This document shows positions 36,437 to 50,340 of a DNA stretch of 64,000 nt, piece after piece. Source of the DNA: Caprimulgus europaeus. Taxonomy: Eukaryota; Chordata; Aves; Caprimulgiformes; Caprimulgidae. Numbering within the stretch: position 1 is the first letter of the stretch; each line of letters begins with the position of its first letter. Location: NCBI GenBank assembly GCA_907165065.1, contig OU015534.1, positions 8,873,686 to 8,937,685 of the forward strand, read 5' to 3'. A model generated the notes under the pieces. That model did not search any database. It saw only the letters and a program-made list of their open reading frames with translations, and had not been told where the DNA came from. A program made the translations under genes and the position numbers.

Positions 36437-39044
36437 TCCAAAAAATGCTCCTTAATTAAAAACTCACAGATATGAAGCTTGGAAGAAACGTGGCCAGAAC
36501 ATTCTTGGATTACTACAGGCTGAACTCCTTGGTGGAGGGACCACTAGCACCTACTCCTAAAACTCGGTAGGTCAGAAAGCAATTTCTCTTGCTTTAGCGG
36601 GGCTTCTTCTTTAATACTTTTCATGACTAAACTTCAGTGCTACCGCATTATGGCTTTATAATAAGCATGCTAGTCTAACTGTGCTTATTTTATTGAAATT
36701 CCATTCGGAAATAAAGCATTTATGATCAGGAAAGATACCTGGTTTATGCCTGAAAAAATATTCAGGGGATTTTGGAGATATCGATATCTTTCCTGAATTC
36801 TGTCTGCTGTACACCAATCTCACACCAGTATCTTTAATGGACTTACCCTTCATTTATCTCCTGAGAGTGAGAGGAGAAGCAGACCCATTTTATTTCGAAG
36901 TTTTAATTCTGGAAGTGAAAACTTTTTCAGTGTTCAGGAAATTACTGGCAAGCTTGTTCTAAAGGCAGAGTTCTCCTCTTGGACCTGCCACAATGCTGGC
37001 AGCCAGATGGCAGGTTCCTTCTGCCAGTCTGACCAGGACCCTTTACCTGGGGTTCCCCTCTTTCCCTAAGTCTTTATTGCAGTTTTACACCCAGTTTAGT
37101 GGATGTTTGTCCAGAAGGAAGTCTTTTTGGACATGAAGTAAGGCACCAGTGAGTAATGCACAAATGTATGAACAGAGGGTTTGAAATGCCCAAGCTGTAA
37201 TCCCCGCAGTGTTCTGTGTTGGATAATTAGTGTGCTTTCAGTGTCTCTCAGCTTGTGTGAGGAGCAGGGGAGATACCACTGGACTATTTGTTGAGAACCA
37301 TCATTCCTTGAACAGGCAAAGCTGAGTAATAATGTGAGGAGGGGAGCAGAGCTGGAACCAGAGCTCCTGTTTCATGGGAAACACCATATTCGGAATTTGA
37401 CTCCATTCTGACAAAGGAGCAGTAATGCCTCCAAACTCAAAATTTCCAGTTAAATGCATTTGGGCCAATTGGAATATTTCGTCTGGGTTTCAACTCTTTA
37501 ATGCCATTATGAAATATAATTTCTATTTTGCAGTGGAAAAGCCAATTCCAAATTGGCAAGGGAGGCGGCTGAGCCTTGAAATTCACAACCTTCTTCCCCT
37601 ACATTTTTTTCCCTTAAAGAAGTACCCATTGGAACAGTTGTTTGTTTGCAAAGGAACACTTTGCTACCGAAGATTTTCTAGTGATGCCTTAAGGTGGATG
37701 TTTCAGCCCAGACCATAGAGCAATTGCTGGAGTTCCTTCTGCAGCCTTTAAAAATCCTCTCTGTGCAGCCATTCCAGCAGTCCCTTATATATGTGGTCAG
37801 AGCCAGCCTGACGGCATTAGGTGTTTAAATGCCCTGCTTTGAGTCCAGCTCCCTTTCTCTGTTCGTGATCTTGACACAACATTTTAGGCTGGCTCAAGGA
37901 GGATTGTCAGCTCTGCAGTTCTGAATGCTCTTATCTGCAGAGACCTGCAGGGTTAGCAGAGAAAAGCATCCAGCATCTTCCTCTCCTCCGGAAATTGAAT
38001 GTATCATTTCTCTCAGACTCCCAGGGGCCACAGCCTCCAAGGCTAAAAACCCACAACTATTACTGAACCTAATTACCACCTGACAGCAAAGTGCTTTTCT
38101 GTAGCATCATTCAGTTACCTCATCAAAAGGAATGTTTGTTTGCTTTCTTCATTTTAAATTAAAGAACCACTGACAGTGGTAACTGAAGCATTTTAATCTC
38201 ATCAAATATCCATGTCCATCTCTATAGAGACAGCCACGCCAGCAGGGAAAGATAGACATCTATAATCGGGTTGCACAGGGCAAATTTTTCTCATTCCCCC
38301 ACCAGAGTCTAATGGGGTGAGGGATCTTTTATTTCAGGAGTGCTACTTTGCAGTAAAATCCTAAATACGGTAAATGTTCAGCCCAAAGCCAACAGATGTT
38401 TAAGGAATAGACTTTTAAAGATTCATGTTTTTAATTTGCTGATAGCTTTCAAATACCAGCTTTTCCCTGTAAGTAGACAAGTGCTTTCTATTTGTATCCT
38501 GGGCTTTGTCAGCTGACATTTGATCAGAGCCTGTGTAAATATAAAATGTACATCAATGAAATGAAATTGTTCTTTGAAGCTGTCCTGTTAACTGCAAACC
38601 TGTCCAAAAGAAAATCTTGCAAACTGCTGGGAAACAGAAGGGAGATGGCTGTGGCTTTAAATGTGCCTTGGCTAGGCAATGGCACTAGGAAAGGACTGGA
38701 ATATGTAAAATGATACTAAATATCTGTGTAATCAGGACTAATTATATGGCATGGTTATTAGCTTGAAACAGGACATGTTGTGCCCACAGTTTATGAAAAT
38801 ATATTAAAACATTACCAGATTCCACATACTCATTGAAAGAAAGCTGCAGAGTTAATAAACCTGTAAGGGACAACTAATTGTCTGCTTTGTCCCAGCCTAC
38901 TATGGGCAGAACGATTTCTGTTGGAGGGAATTAGTGCAGCCAAAATGTGTTATAACAATAGCCCTGGAAATAGCAACAACCTGCAACACGTCCAGAGCAC
39001 ATCTGACTGAAGGATCTTAAAGAAGGAAATGTTTATGCTAGTAT
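36437..39044. other. Unique non-coding DNA, no gene seen
   Basis: No gene or firm repeat. Open frames are under 100 codons (for example 37425-37718, plus). A stretch at 37900-38060 has high word complexity, but nothing I can name. Confidence 0.5.
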
Positions 39045-39150
39045 CACCGTGTTGCAGAGTAGGAATTTGAGACACAGAAAGGAAGAGACAGACCTGAGAC
39101 TCCAAAATATGGCTGGGACCCAAATTCAGGCACCTTTCCAGAGTTTAGTC
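39045..39150 (-). mobile_element. Probable MIR-like SINE remnant
   Basis: Plus-strand blocks 'gttgcagagtaggaatttga', 'gacacagaaaggaagagaca' and 'ggctgggacccaaattcag' line up in order with MIR reverse-complement segments. Those run 'tacagatgaggaaactga', 'ggcacagagaggttaag' and 'agctgggattcgaaccc'. Divergence is high and the ends are unclear. Confidence 0.45.
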
Positions 39151-41394
39151 CGTGGAGTCAGGCCATCTGACAGCAGCCATCCTCGAGCACAGGCAATGCC
39201 AGCAGTTCAGTGGGAACTGAATTGGGATCATCTGGAGCAAGGGGCAAGAACTGATGCAACAGCTCTCGTTACAGAACCAAGATTGAGGCGGGGGCTAGGT
39301 TACCCTCTACTATCCCATATGCCTCTGCAGCTTATTCCAAGAGGGAAAGAGGAATAACTGTACCTGTGTAAGGGGTTTATGTGCATATAAGTTAACCCAA
39401 CTGGTTGTTTGGACCTGTGGTTAAATTCCTTTTGCCCTTGTCTACAGAAGCTCCCTGTGTCACCTGTAGATGGGGCCTTCAGTTCCTTGCTGTGGAGCTC
39501 TGCCCACCACTCTTGCAGGACCGTGCACCAACTTCCCAAGAGGCCAAAGTGAAAGTTAGGTCATGGCTGGAGCCCTCCAGTATTTGCTGACCCTGCCAGT
39601 GGGGCAGCAGAAGGGGTGCTGTGTTTTGTCCCTGAGTGGCTGGTTATTAGAAATGAATCTTGAACACATTGCTGTAGTGGCGGTCTCTGAAGGGTTGAGG
39701 TAAGCTTGGGTGCACCCAACTCTGCACTGGGCAATCCTATTCCCTCCCAACATGTCCTCACCAGCAAGGGGAGGTATTCAGAGTTGTAGGCCATTGAAAT
39801 CAAGCTTAGAGACTTCTGTTACCTCTGTAACTGAAGGAACCTCTGGGCAAACCTCATGGGTTATTCTCCATGCACCCTCCCTCCCACCACAGCTCATCCA
39901 GTCCCTCACAGGACCCTGCAGCCCCTTCCCTCTTGCTGAACTTCTTACAGCCTTCCCTCTGATCCCCTGGGAGCCCAGCCCAGTGGCCATGCAGCATTTC
40001 CCACAGCCTGCAAGGGAAGGTCAGGACTTGTTTAGACAGGACTTGGACACCCAAATGTGTCTCGCAGTCCTCATCATGGGAAGACCTTGTGATCCCAAAC
40101 AAACGCCCAGTTCAGAAAGATAATGTCTGTGTTATCAGCATGCTGAGCAGTTATCTTCCTGAAGGTGATGTGTCTAGCTGAGATAGGAAAGCATCAATGA
40201 CTCAGCTGGGGAGGGCAGGAAATTTAGGATATTTTCCTATATGAGCTAATGAATTAAAAGCCTTGCTGAAAATGCTGGATATTTTCTGGAGTGACAAGCT
40301 GCTAGACCTATGAATTTCTAAAAGACTAAAGGAGACCTCTGTGCTGCCTACAGAAGGTGCTGGAGAAGAGAGCGCTGCCACTTAGACATGCTTCAGAGAG
40401 GCTCAGGAAAGTCCATCCTGGACACAAAGGTGTCTCTCTAAGGTTAGGTGGGCACAGAGCAGAAGAGTGTAGTGCAGATAGGGGCAGTCTGGTGGCAATG
40501 AAGGTTCATGCCCTTCCTCTCCTCTAGTTACTGTCCTTTTTTAAGCTGCTTGGTGACCAGCAAATTCTGCTCCCACTGCACTCGCTGGAAAGCATTTGAG
40601 CGTGGCTCCCTTTGATGCCACGGGTGGCACAGGGACCTCTTCCTCTTACGGAGTCTCTGTCCTGCACTCACCTCTTTCTACTTGTGCCAGAATAAAGGTT
40701 AAGATTGTTTGGGTTGAAAGCGAGAAATGTCCTCCACTGAAATCTTTGGTAAAAGGTGAAAAATTTGTAAGAGACTAAGAGAAAATAGAGTACAGCTGTT
40801 ACAGAGACTGCTTAAGGTAGGAAAATAGAAATTTTGCTGAAAAATTTGCAAATGCTAGTCACCTATTGCCATAATTCCACCCCTTTGCTCACATCTGTGT
40901 TGCTCTGTCCTTTCACTTTGGCTCATTGACTGCACAGCAGAGCGCTGCTCCAGCACAGCATCAGCAGAGTAGCTGTTGCCCATATAAACCACTGATGTGT
41001 TTCCCCTGAGAGCCACCAGTTCCATGTTTCTTATTTTGTGGACACACTGGAGTTCAAATTATAGAAGTGCTGAGTGCTCACAGCTCTGGCTGAAGCTGGG
41101 GGAGATGGGCTTTGAACAGACGTGATGTGGGTACCCTGAAAAATCCCACCTGGGCCTCGCTAGCGAAGTATTCTGCAGCTGATGTCTGCACCACATTTTC
41201 CTGTAGGTAAAACCCAGGCTCTCTGCTTGCAGAGGAGTTGGAAAAGAAATTCCTTCCTGTGTGGGATGCTCTCAGCTGCTGAACTGATACATGTGAGAGA
41301 AAAGTCCAGGAGAAGATGAATAATTCTGTCTAAAAGCAGGGATTTGATGGCATGCAGCAAATAGTGCCTGGGGCCACACACTGAACAAAAAAAG
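39151..41394. other. Unique non-coding DNA, no gene seen
   Basis: No gene recognised. Frames at 39300-40123 overlap on both strands in a GC-richer stretch (for example 39710-40123, plus, 137 codons, with minus frames over it). That argues for composition rather than coding. Confidence 0.5.
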
Positions 41395-41645
41395 GACAGA
41401 ACAAAATATCGACTGGGCCTTCATTAATTGCCGTCTGTCCGTCGTGCCCTGAATGAAGCAGCAGTCTTGTTGAAGAAAAAGTAGGCTGTGATGAGGTAAT
41501 TAAAGATCGCATCAGAAGGCATATCCGCCAGGAGGGTGAATTAAAATTGCTCTGACAGCCTTTATTCTGGCAATTTCTCCATTTGCTGCTTGACTTTGCA
41601 GTCTTAATGATGATGTATGAGTTCACAGCTGCATATCCAACAGGC
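41395..41645. promoter_or_regulatory. Candidate conserved non-coding block
   Basis: A repeat-free stretch containing 'gaggtaattaaagatcgcat' (41494-41513) and 'gtgaattaaaattgctctga' (about 41536), with two TTAA-type homeodomain-like cores. A minus-strand frame runs through it (41330-41686, 118 codons) but has no domain. The texture resembles vertebrate developmental enhancers; conservation is untested. Confidence 0.25.
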
Positions 41646-44600
41646 CAGGTAGGCCCACGGGACTGTCCCATCATCCTCAGAGGCAATGAGCACTGTCATC
41701 TGCATCACACTGAGTGGAGCACAGGAATGTCTTCCTCTGTATGAGTACAGTCTGATGGGAGGCACTTCTGCCAGGACAACTCAGTCTTTCAAGTTTTGAG
41801 CCTCATCTTGGCACTAAAGAGCTGTGTCCAGAGGTTGTGTGATCTTGTGGGCTCAGACTGACGCCAGCTCAGGGATCTGCTGCTTTCTGGCATGTGCTGT
41901 GTGTGGATCCTTCTGTCCCACTGGATCTGGGATGTTCTTCCCAGTCCACCTCTTGCTATCGTTCAGAAAAACTTCTCTCTACACTTTTGAGATCTACCTT
42001 CAGGACTTTTGAGGTTTTACCTATGTCTGGTAGTGCTTTCTTTGACCTGGCTGTGACTGGGATGACAGCTGAGAGTGAAGCCACTTGGCTGCTTTATGTA
42101 GATGGCTGCTTCTTGTCCTTCTTTAACGCCTATTTGCTGCCATCCCCACCTCACTTCTCCCAAACTTTAATCACTGTCTTGTCATCTTTTCCCCCACCAT
42201 TTTCAGTGGTTGAGGAGAGCAGAGTCTAATAAACAGAACAAATAAAAAGTGGATGTCCTAGCAAGAGTTACAAATTTTGTCAGGGCAACAATACTCTGGA
42301 CCAAATTTGATCTCAGTGCAACTGAGATCTGAAATACTCCACAGCTTATAGTGCACAGTAGCACTGCAATGCTATGAAAGTGAGAGAAAGGAAAATCTGG
42401 CACCTGTCTCTTTTCTCTCATGACTTCTCTCACACAGAAGGAGATGTTGCTGGCTATCTTTGAGCCTTTCATCCCTTGGGCTCTGGTGATAGGGCATGGG
42501 CACGTGTTAGCATAGGAAAAATATAGCCCAGTTAGCAAACTGTTTGAATGAAAGGTCTGTGCAGGCCAAACAAACTACATGCTCTCCAACATGGGCAAGG
42601 ATGCATCTCAGGTTTCAGCTACACATTTCAGCCACACTGAGAAGCTACCATTGCTATTAAGAGCAAGTTCAGTGTCTCAATTTTTTTTTTTTTTTTAATT
42701 ATTGCAAAATGAAATGGACCTGAGTCTTCAAGGAGAAGTTCCCCAGAGCAATCTAGAAGACATTTGCTGGTCTGGCCATTGCTCTTGCCCACAGAGGATA
42801 CACGCAGGCTCTTCATTTCCCCAGGCTACTTGTAATATCAGCAGCTCACCCTTGTACACCCCTGAGGGGGTGAAGTGACTCCTTGAAAGTCCCAAGACAC
42901 CAAAATGGTGCCAGTATCTGGCTATTGTCAATGTCTCTTTAATTGTGCAGACACAGAAAAGTAAATGGTTTGTTCCCCTTCCTCCAGTGCTGCTCCAAAG
43001 AAAAGTCAGCAAAACCACTTACAATTAACAGAGAAAAGAGGAAATTAAATGAGGGTAGAAAAAAAGAGAGTCAACTGCCAAACCCTCTATCACCATCCCA
43101 GCTCCCTTGGAGGGAGGACTGCAACCTGTCTCAGGGATTTCACCAGAACCTGGTCCTATAGCCACTTTGCTTTTATTAGGGACAAGTGGGACCAGACTGT
43201 ATTTCAGAGTCTTCCTGATATTACTGGCAGGGCCAGTCAGGGCTGCAGTGATGCACAATCCTACCAGCTAGCACAGAAATGCCACCTCGCAGCCAGAGCC
43301 TGCAGACTGTCTCACCTGGCTCTCTGCATGTTTAAAACATGCAAAGCTCATATGAGTGTCTAAAAAAACCCTAGCTTTATCCTCCCACATTGGCTGGTGG
43401 TCCTTTAAAAGGAAAATGTAAAAAAAACCCAAACTGCTGAGGAGTCAAACAACTTCAATCTGATTTCCAGGGCTGTAAATCGCATTAGTAATGGGAGCAC
43501 TACCATGGTTTAAAGGCAAATTATATGTTTTGCCTCAAAAATTAATTTTTGTTTTTTCCCCCTTCTCTGTTGGTAATTATAATCTGTCAACTCACTCCCA
43601 CACACGTCTGCACGTTTTATGCTACTCTTGGTACTTGTAGCTGTCGTTAAAGAAAACCTTTCAGGTTTTAAACGGTGACACATTTGCGTGGGTTCAATGA
43701 AAAGGATCCATTTGCAGAGTCTGAGGAGATTTGCAGTGCTTGGCCAGCTCCCAGCAGAGGACTCACCAAAATAACCACATTACAACAATTGCTTTGTCAA
43801 GCTTTTGGGAACCAGAGTGCCGGCTGGAAGGATTTTACTCTGGATTTAAGCATACACACACACTAAAGCACATACAAACAGCCAAATACACCTCCTGCTT
43901 TCAGACAATCCCTGAACAGAGCTTGTGTAAAAATACTTCAGGACTAGCCCAAGGAGCCAGTGTGCCTGATGGGTGGCCCTGCAGGATAAAATAATCTGCA
44001 TTACTATATGAAGTAGATTGGGTCCATGTTAACAATCCCTTTCAAAATGAAGGTGCTGTCAGCTGATTTAATTTAATTTGCTCTACCTTAATTTACTTTT
44101 GGAAATGAGCTAAATGAATAAATTGAATTATGACTACTTTAACTCTGAAGGAGCATATCCACATAGGAGCTTACTGTGGTTTCACTAATCAGCTTTACAT
44201 TTACACTCTAAATGTATTTGGATTAGCTCTCAGAGGCATCCTCATACAGATATGCCTGGAGACACCCACCTGCTTTCCTTTTCCTTCCTTGGGCGTGTTC
44301 CTCTGAGGCAGCCAGGGCTAGGTAATCAGATTTACAGCATCTGTGTTATTTCACACCTCACCCCTGTCTGGACTCTCCTTGTATTTCTAAAGAGCAGAAC
44401 AGAGCACTCAGCTCTGAAAGCAGAGACAGCTGCTATGTGCAGGGTGCGTCGACATGGGTCATGTCTGATGTACATAGCATGTTAATCCCAATATCATCTT
44501 GATAACTTGAACAAGCTCAAGAAATGGTCATTTTTTGCTAGCACCTCATCAGGTAAGTACAACCCATTATTCTCCTGCTGCTCCTTAGGAAACAGGAGAA

Positions 44601-45136
44601 TGGGAGACAAGACAAAACCTATTCCCATCCTCTCTGCAGCTTCTTACTCAGGAGTCGGTAAAAGTATACAATAATGGCTGGGTGCACTGCTTGCAGTTGT
44701 GGCTACTTTTTCTCTTGTGTGATAATGTGGTTTCAGTTACAAGCAAACTATTCCTGCCTCTGTGCACTGTCTTCTTGGTGAAGGAGGTGTGCCTTGCTGT
44801 GGTGAGCTGGGGAAGGAGGGCAGGAAGCAAGGGATGGACAACAAGTAGCAGGATGCCTTCTGTGGCAGAGGGAGAGACATCTGCAAACACTCCTGGGGAG
44901 CAGGCTCTGATATGATGCCTTCTCTATAAGCAGCATGGACCAGCCCCTGCATTCAGAACGGTACAGTCACAGGGTAAGGGCCTGATAAGATGGCCAGATG
45001 GTGCTGGGATTCTCCATGCACCAGGTTACTGGAGTTGTATGGTCCAGAAATCATAATCTGATATAATAGGTGGGTGGTCATCTGGCAAGCGTGAGTTTGT
45101 GCTCACTTTCTGGATATAGGCACTGGTGACTGCTCT
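41646..45136. other. Unique non-coding DNA with poly-T tract
   Basis: No gene recognised. It holds a 16-base T run at 42681-42696, a 19-base near-palindrome at 43325-43343 and a short CA run near 43854-43864. Open frames (for example 41894-42229 and 43049-43363, plus) lack known domains. Confidence 0.5.
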
Positions 45137-45163
45137 AATAAATAAATAAATAAATAAATAAAA
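45137..45163. repeat. (AATA)n microsatellite
   Basis: Between six and seven uninterrupted AATA units. I recognise no retroposon body upstream. Confidence 0.9.
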
Positions 45164-48100
45164 CAAGCCTGAGGTAATGGCTGAGGATTTCTGACCTTTG
45201 CTCTAACATTTCAAATTTGTTTTTATTGCTTCTAATTGGCCTTGCACATTATCTAACTGCCAGGGCACTGGCTGTCACTATCTACTGGGCCATTTGATTT
45301 GTGTTTTGTATGTTTGAGACTTGTCAGACATTCCCAGAAAATACTGTGCTCCCCTTGCAGTGTCAAATATGGGCCTGGCTAATTGTGCATCCCTGAGAGT
45401 GAAGCATTTGAAGTAATCAGGCATTGATTGTTTAGCTGTGATGGATGCAATGGAAATGCATCTCCTCTGTATGGAGGGGAAAGTGTAAAAATTAGATCAG
45501 CAGCTACATGACAGCAGCCAGATTTCTTGGTTTTGGGGATCAGAGGTTAGCTATTTTGCAGTCTTGATGATTCATTTTTGATCCTGCTCGCATGGCTTGG
45601 ATACTTTGTTTTCTCCTCCCTTTGCGATTTCAACACAGAATTGTCTTCTGTTTTGTCCCCCTTTAATATGCTGGCTGCAAAGTCACTAGTTCAAATCTGC
45701 TGCTCCCCACCTCAACTTGCTTCACTGGTTGGAAACAAAAGTCAAGAAATGCCACAGTGGCACAAGCATGTTTATGACAGTGGCCTTGTAAAGCTCAGCT
45801 CATCTAAAAACATTAGCCTGGGTTTTGAGCCTGCTGATTCATTTAAAGACCTTAAGTTTTTCTAACAATTAGAAATCCATATACAGTTGGTTCAGATGTG
45901 AACATATATGCTATGTTTGTATATAGGGCTTGTCTTCCTGCAGACAGGCTGAGAGAGCTCCAGAGAGCAATAGGAATATCCTCATTTTGCAGATGTGAAA
46001 AAGAGCATAGCTGGAAACACCGAGATGTTAGACCTCAATGTGAATTATGCATCTGCTGTATTTAGATAGAAGCAATTTTGCTGTTGAAATCAGAGGTTGG
46101 CATTTTTTTCCCCATGGGGTTCCATAACTCAAAATTGTGTTGAGATCATGCATGTAGTGGGGTTTTTTTAGCTGTAAAGGTGAATGTATTCAGATTATTC
46201 AAGTGGTGATTTTTTGGATGTACAATTAGTTGACTGAGAGACGTGGTATAAATTTGGTATTATAATTGCTATGCCTCTGAGATTTCAATTTGCAAAAGAG
46301 TTTGCACGGCTGCAAGATTAACTGTTGTACGTGTGATGAGCATGCAGCAGAGTTATGATTTGATCACGACTGTCTCTCAATTGGCTCTACGTCCAAAGAA
46401 ATCACTTTGTCACAAGTACCTGATGTGAACATAGTGGTTGATACTCATGATGCTTCAGCCAGTGGATGCCTGGATGGCTGCTAAAACAGGCCAGTGTCTA
46501 AAAATCCCCCTTTAAGTGCTGTTGGTTAGACAGGATTTCCTTCTTCTTTGTTACCTAGATCATGCAAAAGGAGGGAGGCTGAAGAGCCATTTTTGTCATC
46601 TTTGCATGTTCATATTATATTGTTTCCTTCACTTGCAGAGGGGGGAATGGGAATGATGTCCCGCAGCACTGCTCTACTGGACTGGCCAAGTGGATGCAGA
46701 GAAACCAGTGTCTGTAGGGGAGAGCCAGCCCCAGCATGGCCAGGATCCGAGCCCTGCCTGCCCGTCCAGCACTGTCTCTGTCCCTGGGAGCGGGCAGGCG
46801 AGCTGTCAGCAGTGACAGGGACAGTGCTGATGCAGCCCCAGGGCAGGGATGGATTGACTGGCTGCCTTTCCTATGTTTTGCGTAGTTTCTCCATTTGGTC
46901 CACAGCTGCTGCTGTGTTTGGGTCTCCAGCGTTGTCTAGGAACGTGTCAATGTAATTATACACAGAAAGAGAGAAACCGCTTGTTCTCACTTCAGTGTGC
47001 CTCTCGGGTCTCCCTCCCAGGGTCCTAATTTATTTATTTTTGTCTCAGTGTTTAGCTTTTCAAAATATCACTGTGCCTTAGGTTGGTGATTGAACTGTGG
47101 AGATGCAGTAGATGCTGAACTGGTGGCAGCTGTGACAGCAGTGGGGAGGGCTGGTGGAGGCAAAGCCCTCTACACCCTGTGTTCCATCAGCCCCTGCATT
47201 ATTTCAGTTCTTTTAAAATGTATTTTGAAACCTCCTTCTGCAAATAAAAGGAGAAGCACTGACAAACCCACACCTTCATGGTAGGGAAGGCAGGTTTCTC
47301 TATGTCACTGCAGCAGGCAGGTTTAGAGGGGCCCAATTCCTCAGGAGTGAGTCAGGGTGGAGGGATCAGGAAACCTGGGGTTCCACCTCAGCTCTTTTCC
47401 TTTCAGTTCTCCCCAAGCCTGCTGCATGGCCTTCAGTAAGTTACTTTTGGTGACGTGGCTATGTGAACAGATAGGTCCTCCCCCTGCTAGTGTTTGTGTC
47501 TCAGCATGAATTGGTACAGCACCAACGCCAGCTTGGCTTGGGTCTTCAGCTGCCGTAGCAAATACCAATAACTGATGCTAGACGGAGGAGAACAGAGTGC
47601 TTGAAGAGTAGATTAGGCATGAGTAGAGGACCCTCTCAGTTTGTGTCTTGCCATAGCAGTGAGGAGTGTCTGACCAAATTGAGCAGGGCATGGCGGGTAC
47701 TGGGGGACCAGGAGCTGTCTGAGTGAGCACCCCAAAGGCTCATTGGAGCCCCTTGGCTGGTGTGAGCAAGGCTAACAGCGTGGTCTGATCTCCTTCCTCA
47801 GGATGAGAACAGATAGACAGGTTTTGTTGCTTTTACAAAGGAGAAGCCATCACAAGTTATATCTGCTTTTACAGCTGCAGCACGGCCAGCTTGGCAAGGG
47901 GAGGTAATTCACACTTTGCCAAGGTAAGTGGGACAAAAAGCACCATGGGGCTGGAGCGTGGTGTGTGCAGGGGATGATGATGGCTGCTCAGAGCTGGTCC
48001 TGGTTGGGGTGAGTGTGGAGGGACCACAGGCAGTGGTGGTCTCTCGCTGGCAGTCCACAAGCAAGGTTGTAGGGCTGCTTTGGCTGCCAGTGGGCAGCCA

Positions 48101-49773
48101 AGAGCTGATTCCTCTGGCTCCTGATCCATGTTTGGCTCAGGGACACCTTTGCAGTTCCACTGTGACCCATTGGAGCTGGCAGGGGCTGCAAGGTGAAGCT
48201 CCCTGCTCCAGGATGGCCCAGTGCTGTCTGAGTCTCCCTGAGCTGCAAGGGATGGTGCTGCAGGACCCACACCCCTTGTCATTCAGCCTCTTCTCAAACT
48301 GAGGTCTCTGGGTACAACAATGTGAATTGTGCCACTTTTTCTCAGGCCTGGCTCTGCCCAGCAGCTAGACAGACCAGGGCAGAGGCTGTCTGGTCACTTG
48401 TGCCCATCTTGCTGTGAAACACAAGCGTGTCAGGACCCAGAGGGAGGAGAGGCCGTGTGAGCGCTGGGCTGTGAGATGCAGGATTTTAATTAAGGCCTCC
48501 AAGCAAAGAGGCTCTATAAGTAAATAGAATAGAAATGTTACAGACTTAACTGATAATAAAGGATAGAGATTTACTTTTCCTTCAAGTAGCAAACATCCAT
48601 CGTGTACACCATAAACACACAGCCAGCAGCACTTTGTCTGGAAACCAGTAGTGAGACTTAAGAGGGACCAAAGCCCTACAAAGTAGGTCTGTTCCCCAGG
48701 ACAAGCTGTGGGAGGCTGAGGAGCTGTTTCTACAGTGCTAAGTTGTGATGAGCTCAGTTCTTGGACTGTGAGCTCCTGGGGCATCACTGCAAAAATACTT
48801 TGCATTTAGCATAACTCTGCTCTTTTGGAGGTCAGTAGTTAAACTCCCACTGTTCTGCTAGGACCGTGGCCTGAAAGGTGTGCTGAAAATGCCACACTCC
48901 AAACTATTGTGACAACTACAGTTTTGCAGGACTGTTAGATAATTTGAGTTAATGGGCATGGAGAAACAGCAATATCACATCAGGCTCTTTGAAAGCACTG
49001 GTCTGGGTGCTGGAAGCACTGGCATCATGTTGGGCAATGGGTGCTCCTTGGCCACACAGCTGGAGTCTGTCACTAAAGAGTTTGGCCCCAGCTGTGAACA
49101 TCCCTGGCAGTGGGGGCAATCCAGTGGAGAGCAGACGTGTGAATCCAGCTGTCCTGAGAACAGTATATGCCCCAGTAGGAAATATTCACAGTGATATGAG
49201 GGCTGTTAATGAGCAGAAACGAAGTGAAACGTTTCAGGCGTGTGAGGGCTGCAGTGAGGAGAAAACAGCGGTAAGTACATTAGGCCAAAGGGAAGCAGTG
49301 GGGCCCTTCTCTTGGAGAGCACAGAGCTAATGCAAAGCCCTTGAAGTCTCCTGGAAGGACTATCCCTGCTCTGGCCAGAGGAGGATGGGACCAGCTGGTC
49401 TTTAACCACTTCTAATTTGTCTCGAGCTGCCAAAGCCTTCCTTGCAGATGCACTTCACTGTGAGACTTTGCACATGGCTTCTCCTCAGACCACAACCCAC
49501 ACACAGCTTACCTGCTGCTGAAACACCGCAGCATTTTATAATACCTGTCCTGTCCATTCTCTCCTTTCCTTTGGCAGGAAGGAAAAGCTGCCGCCTTTTA
49601 AATGCACTACCCAGCGCAGCCGAGGGAACAGCCATGCTGGTGGCAAGCCAGAGAAGAGGAGCCAGGCACATCTGAAGGACCAGTCTCTCTCCACGTGATG
49701 AGAGGAGAGAAGAGGAGAGGAGGGCTGGTCAGCGGGGTGAGGTGGAGGAGCACGTCTGGATCTGGAGCTGATG
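45164..49773. other. Unique non-coding DNA, no gene seen
   Basis: No gene recognised. A GC-richer part (46.6-49.4 kb) carries overlapping open frames on both strands up to 146 codons (48365-48805, minus), none with a known domain. A weak MIR-like order at 47380-47470 and one at 45960-46050 are too decayed to call. Confidence 0.5.
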
Positions 49774-49825
49774 TTTCTCTCTCTTCTTTCTTTTTTCTTT
49801 TTTTTTTTTCCCTCTCCCTCCCCCC
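49774..49825. repeat. 52-base uninterrupted pyrimidine tract
   Basis: Every base from 49774 to 49825 is C or T. It ends in C runs separated by T, with three runs of three or more C. This falls one tract short of a canonical minus-strand G-quadruplex. Confidence 0.85.
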
Positions 49826-50089
49826 AATAAGTATTTCTAAGATAACAAATAGTCCAAGAAGGAAAGAGGGAGAGGGAATTAGCTAGAAATTTTACTATTG
49901 ATTCTTTTTTTTATTTATAGATGGTAAATCAATTTCAGGGTGCTTTTTTCCTTCTTTTTTTTGTCTCATCTCTGTGAAAAAAAGAGTGACCCAATAGATT
50001 TACAGAAGTAATCTGTGGTGGCTGAAAAGCTATTTGTTAAAATGAGAAAGCCTCCCTTTCCTCCACCAGCCTTTCTCTCTCTCTTTAAA

Positions 50090-50340
50090 GGGGTAATCCA
50101 TAGGATGAGCTAAGGAGGGAGTCCTGGCTCCCCTGCTGCACCATGTGATATCTCCCCTTTTAGTGTCAGGCTCCAAAGCTCTTATGCCAATTGCATGTGC
50201 TGGCCCTGTTAGCTTGCATTAAGAGAGCCTGATAAATAGCTTCTGGGAGCCAGGCAGGCGCTCCTCGGTGTGCCGTTTATCATCCGCTGCATGGTTAAGT
50301 TTTTTTGCTCTTCTATCAGATCATTTGAGGAAAGGGGTCA
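50090..50340. promoter_or_regulatory. Candidate conserved non-coding block
   Basis: Repeat-free sequence with 'ctgataaatagcttctggga' around 50229 and 'cgtttatcatccgctgcatg' around 50274. These contain GATAA/TTATC cores. The call is by appearance only. Confidence 0.18.

Noticed and set aside
45960..46050. 'cctcattttgcagatgtgaa' resembles the MIR reverse complement
   Set aside because: Only one block matches; the following segment does not.
47380..47470. Weak MIR-like order ('ggttccacctcagctct', 'ggccttcagtaagttac')
   Set aside because: Too few aligned positions; could be chance.
48365..48805. 146-codon minus-strand open frame
   Set aside because: No domain, no flanking gene structure, and consistent with chance in a GC-richer stretch.
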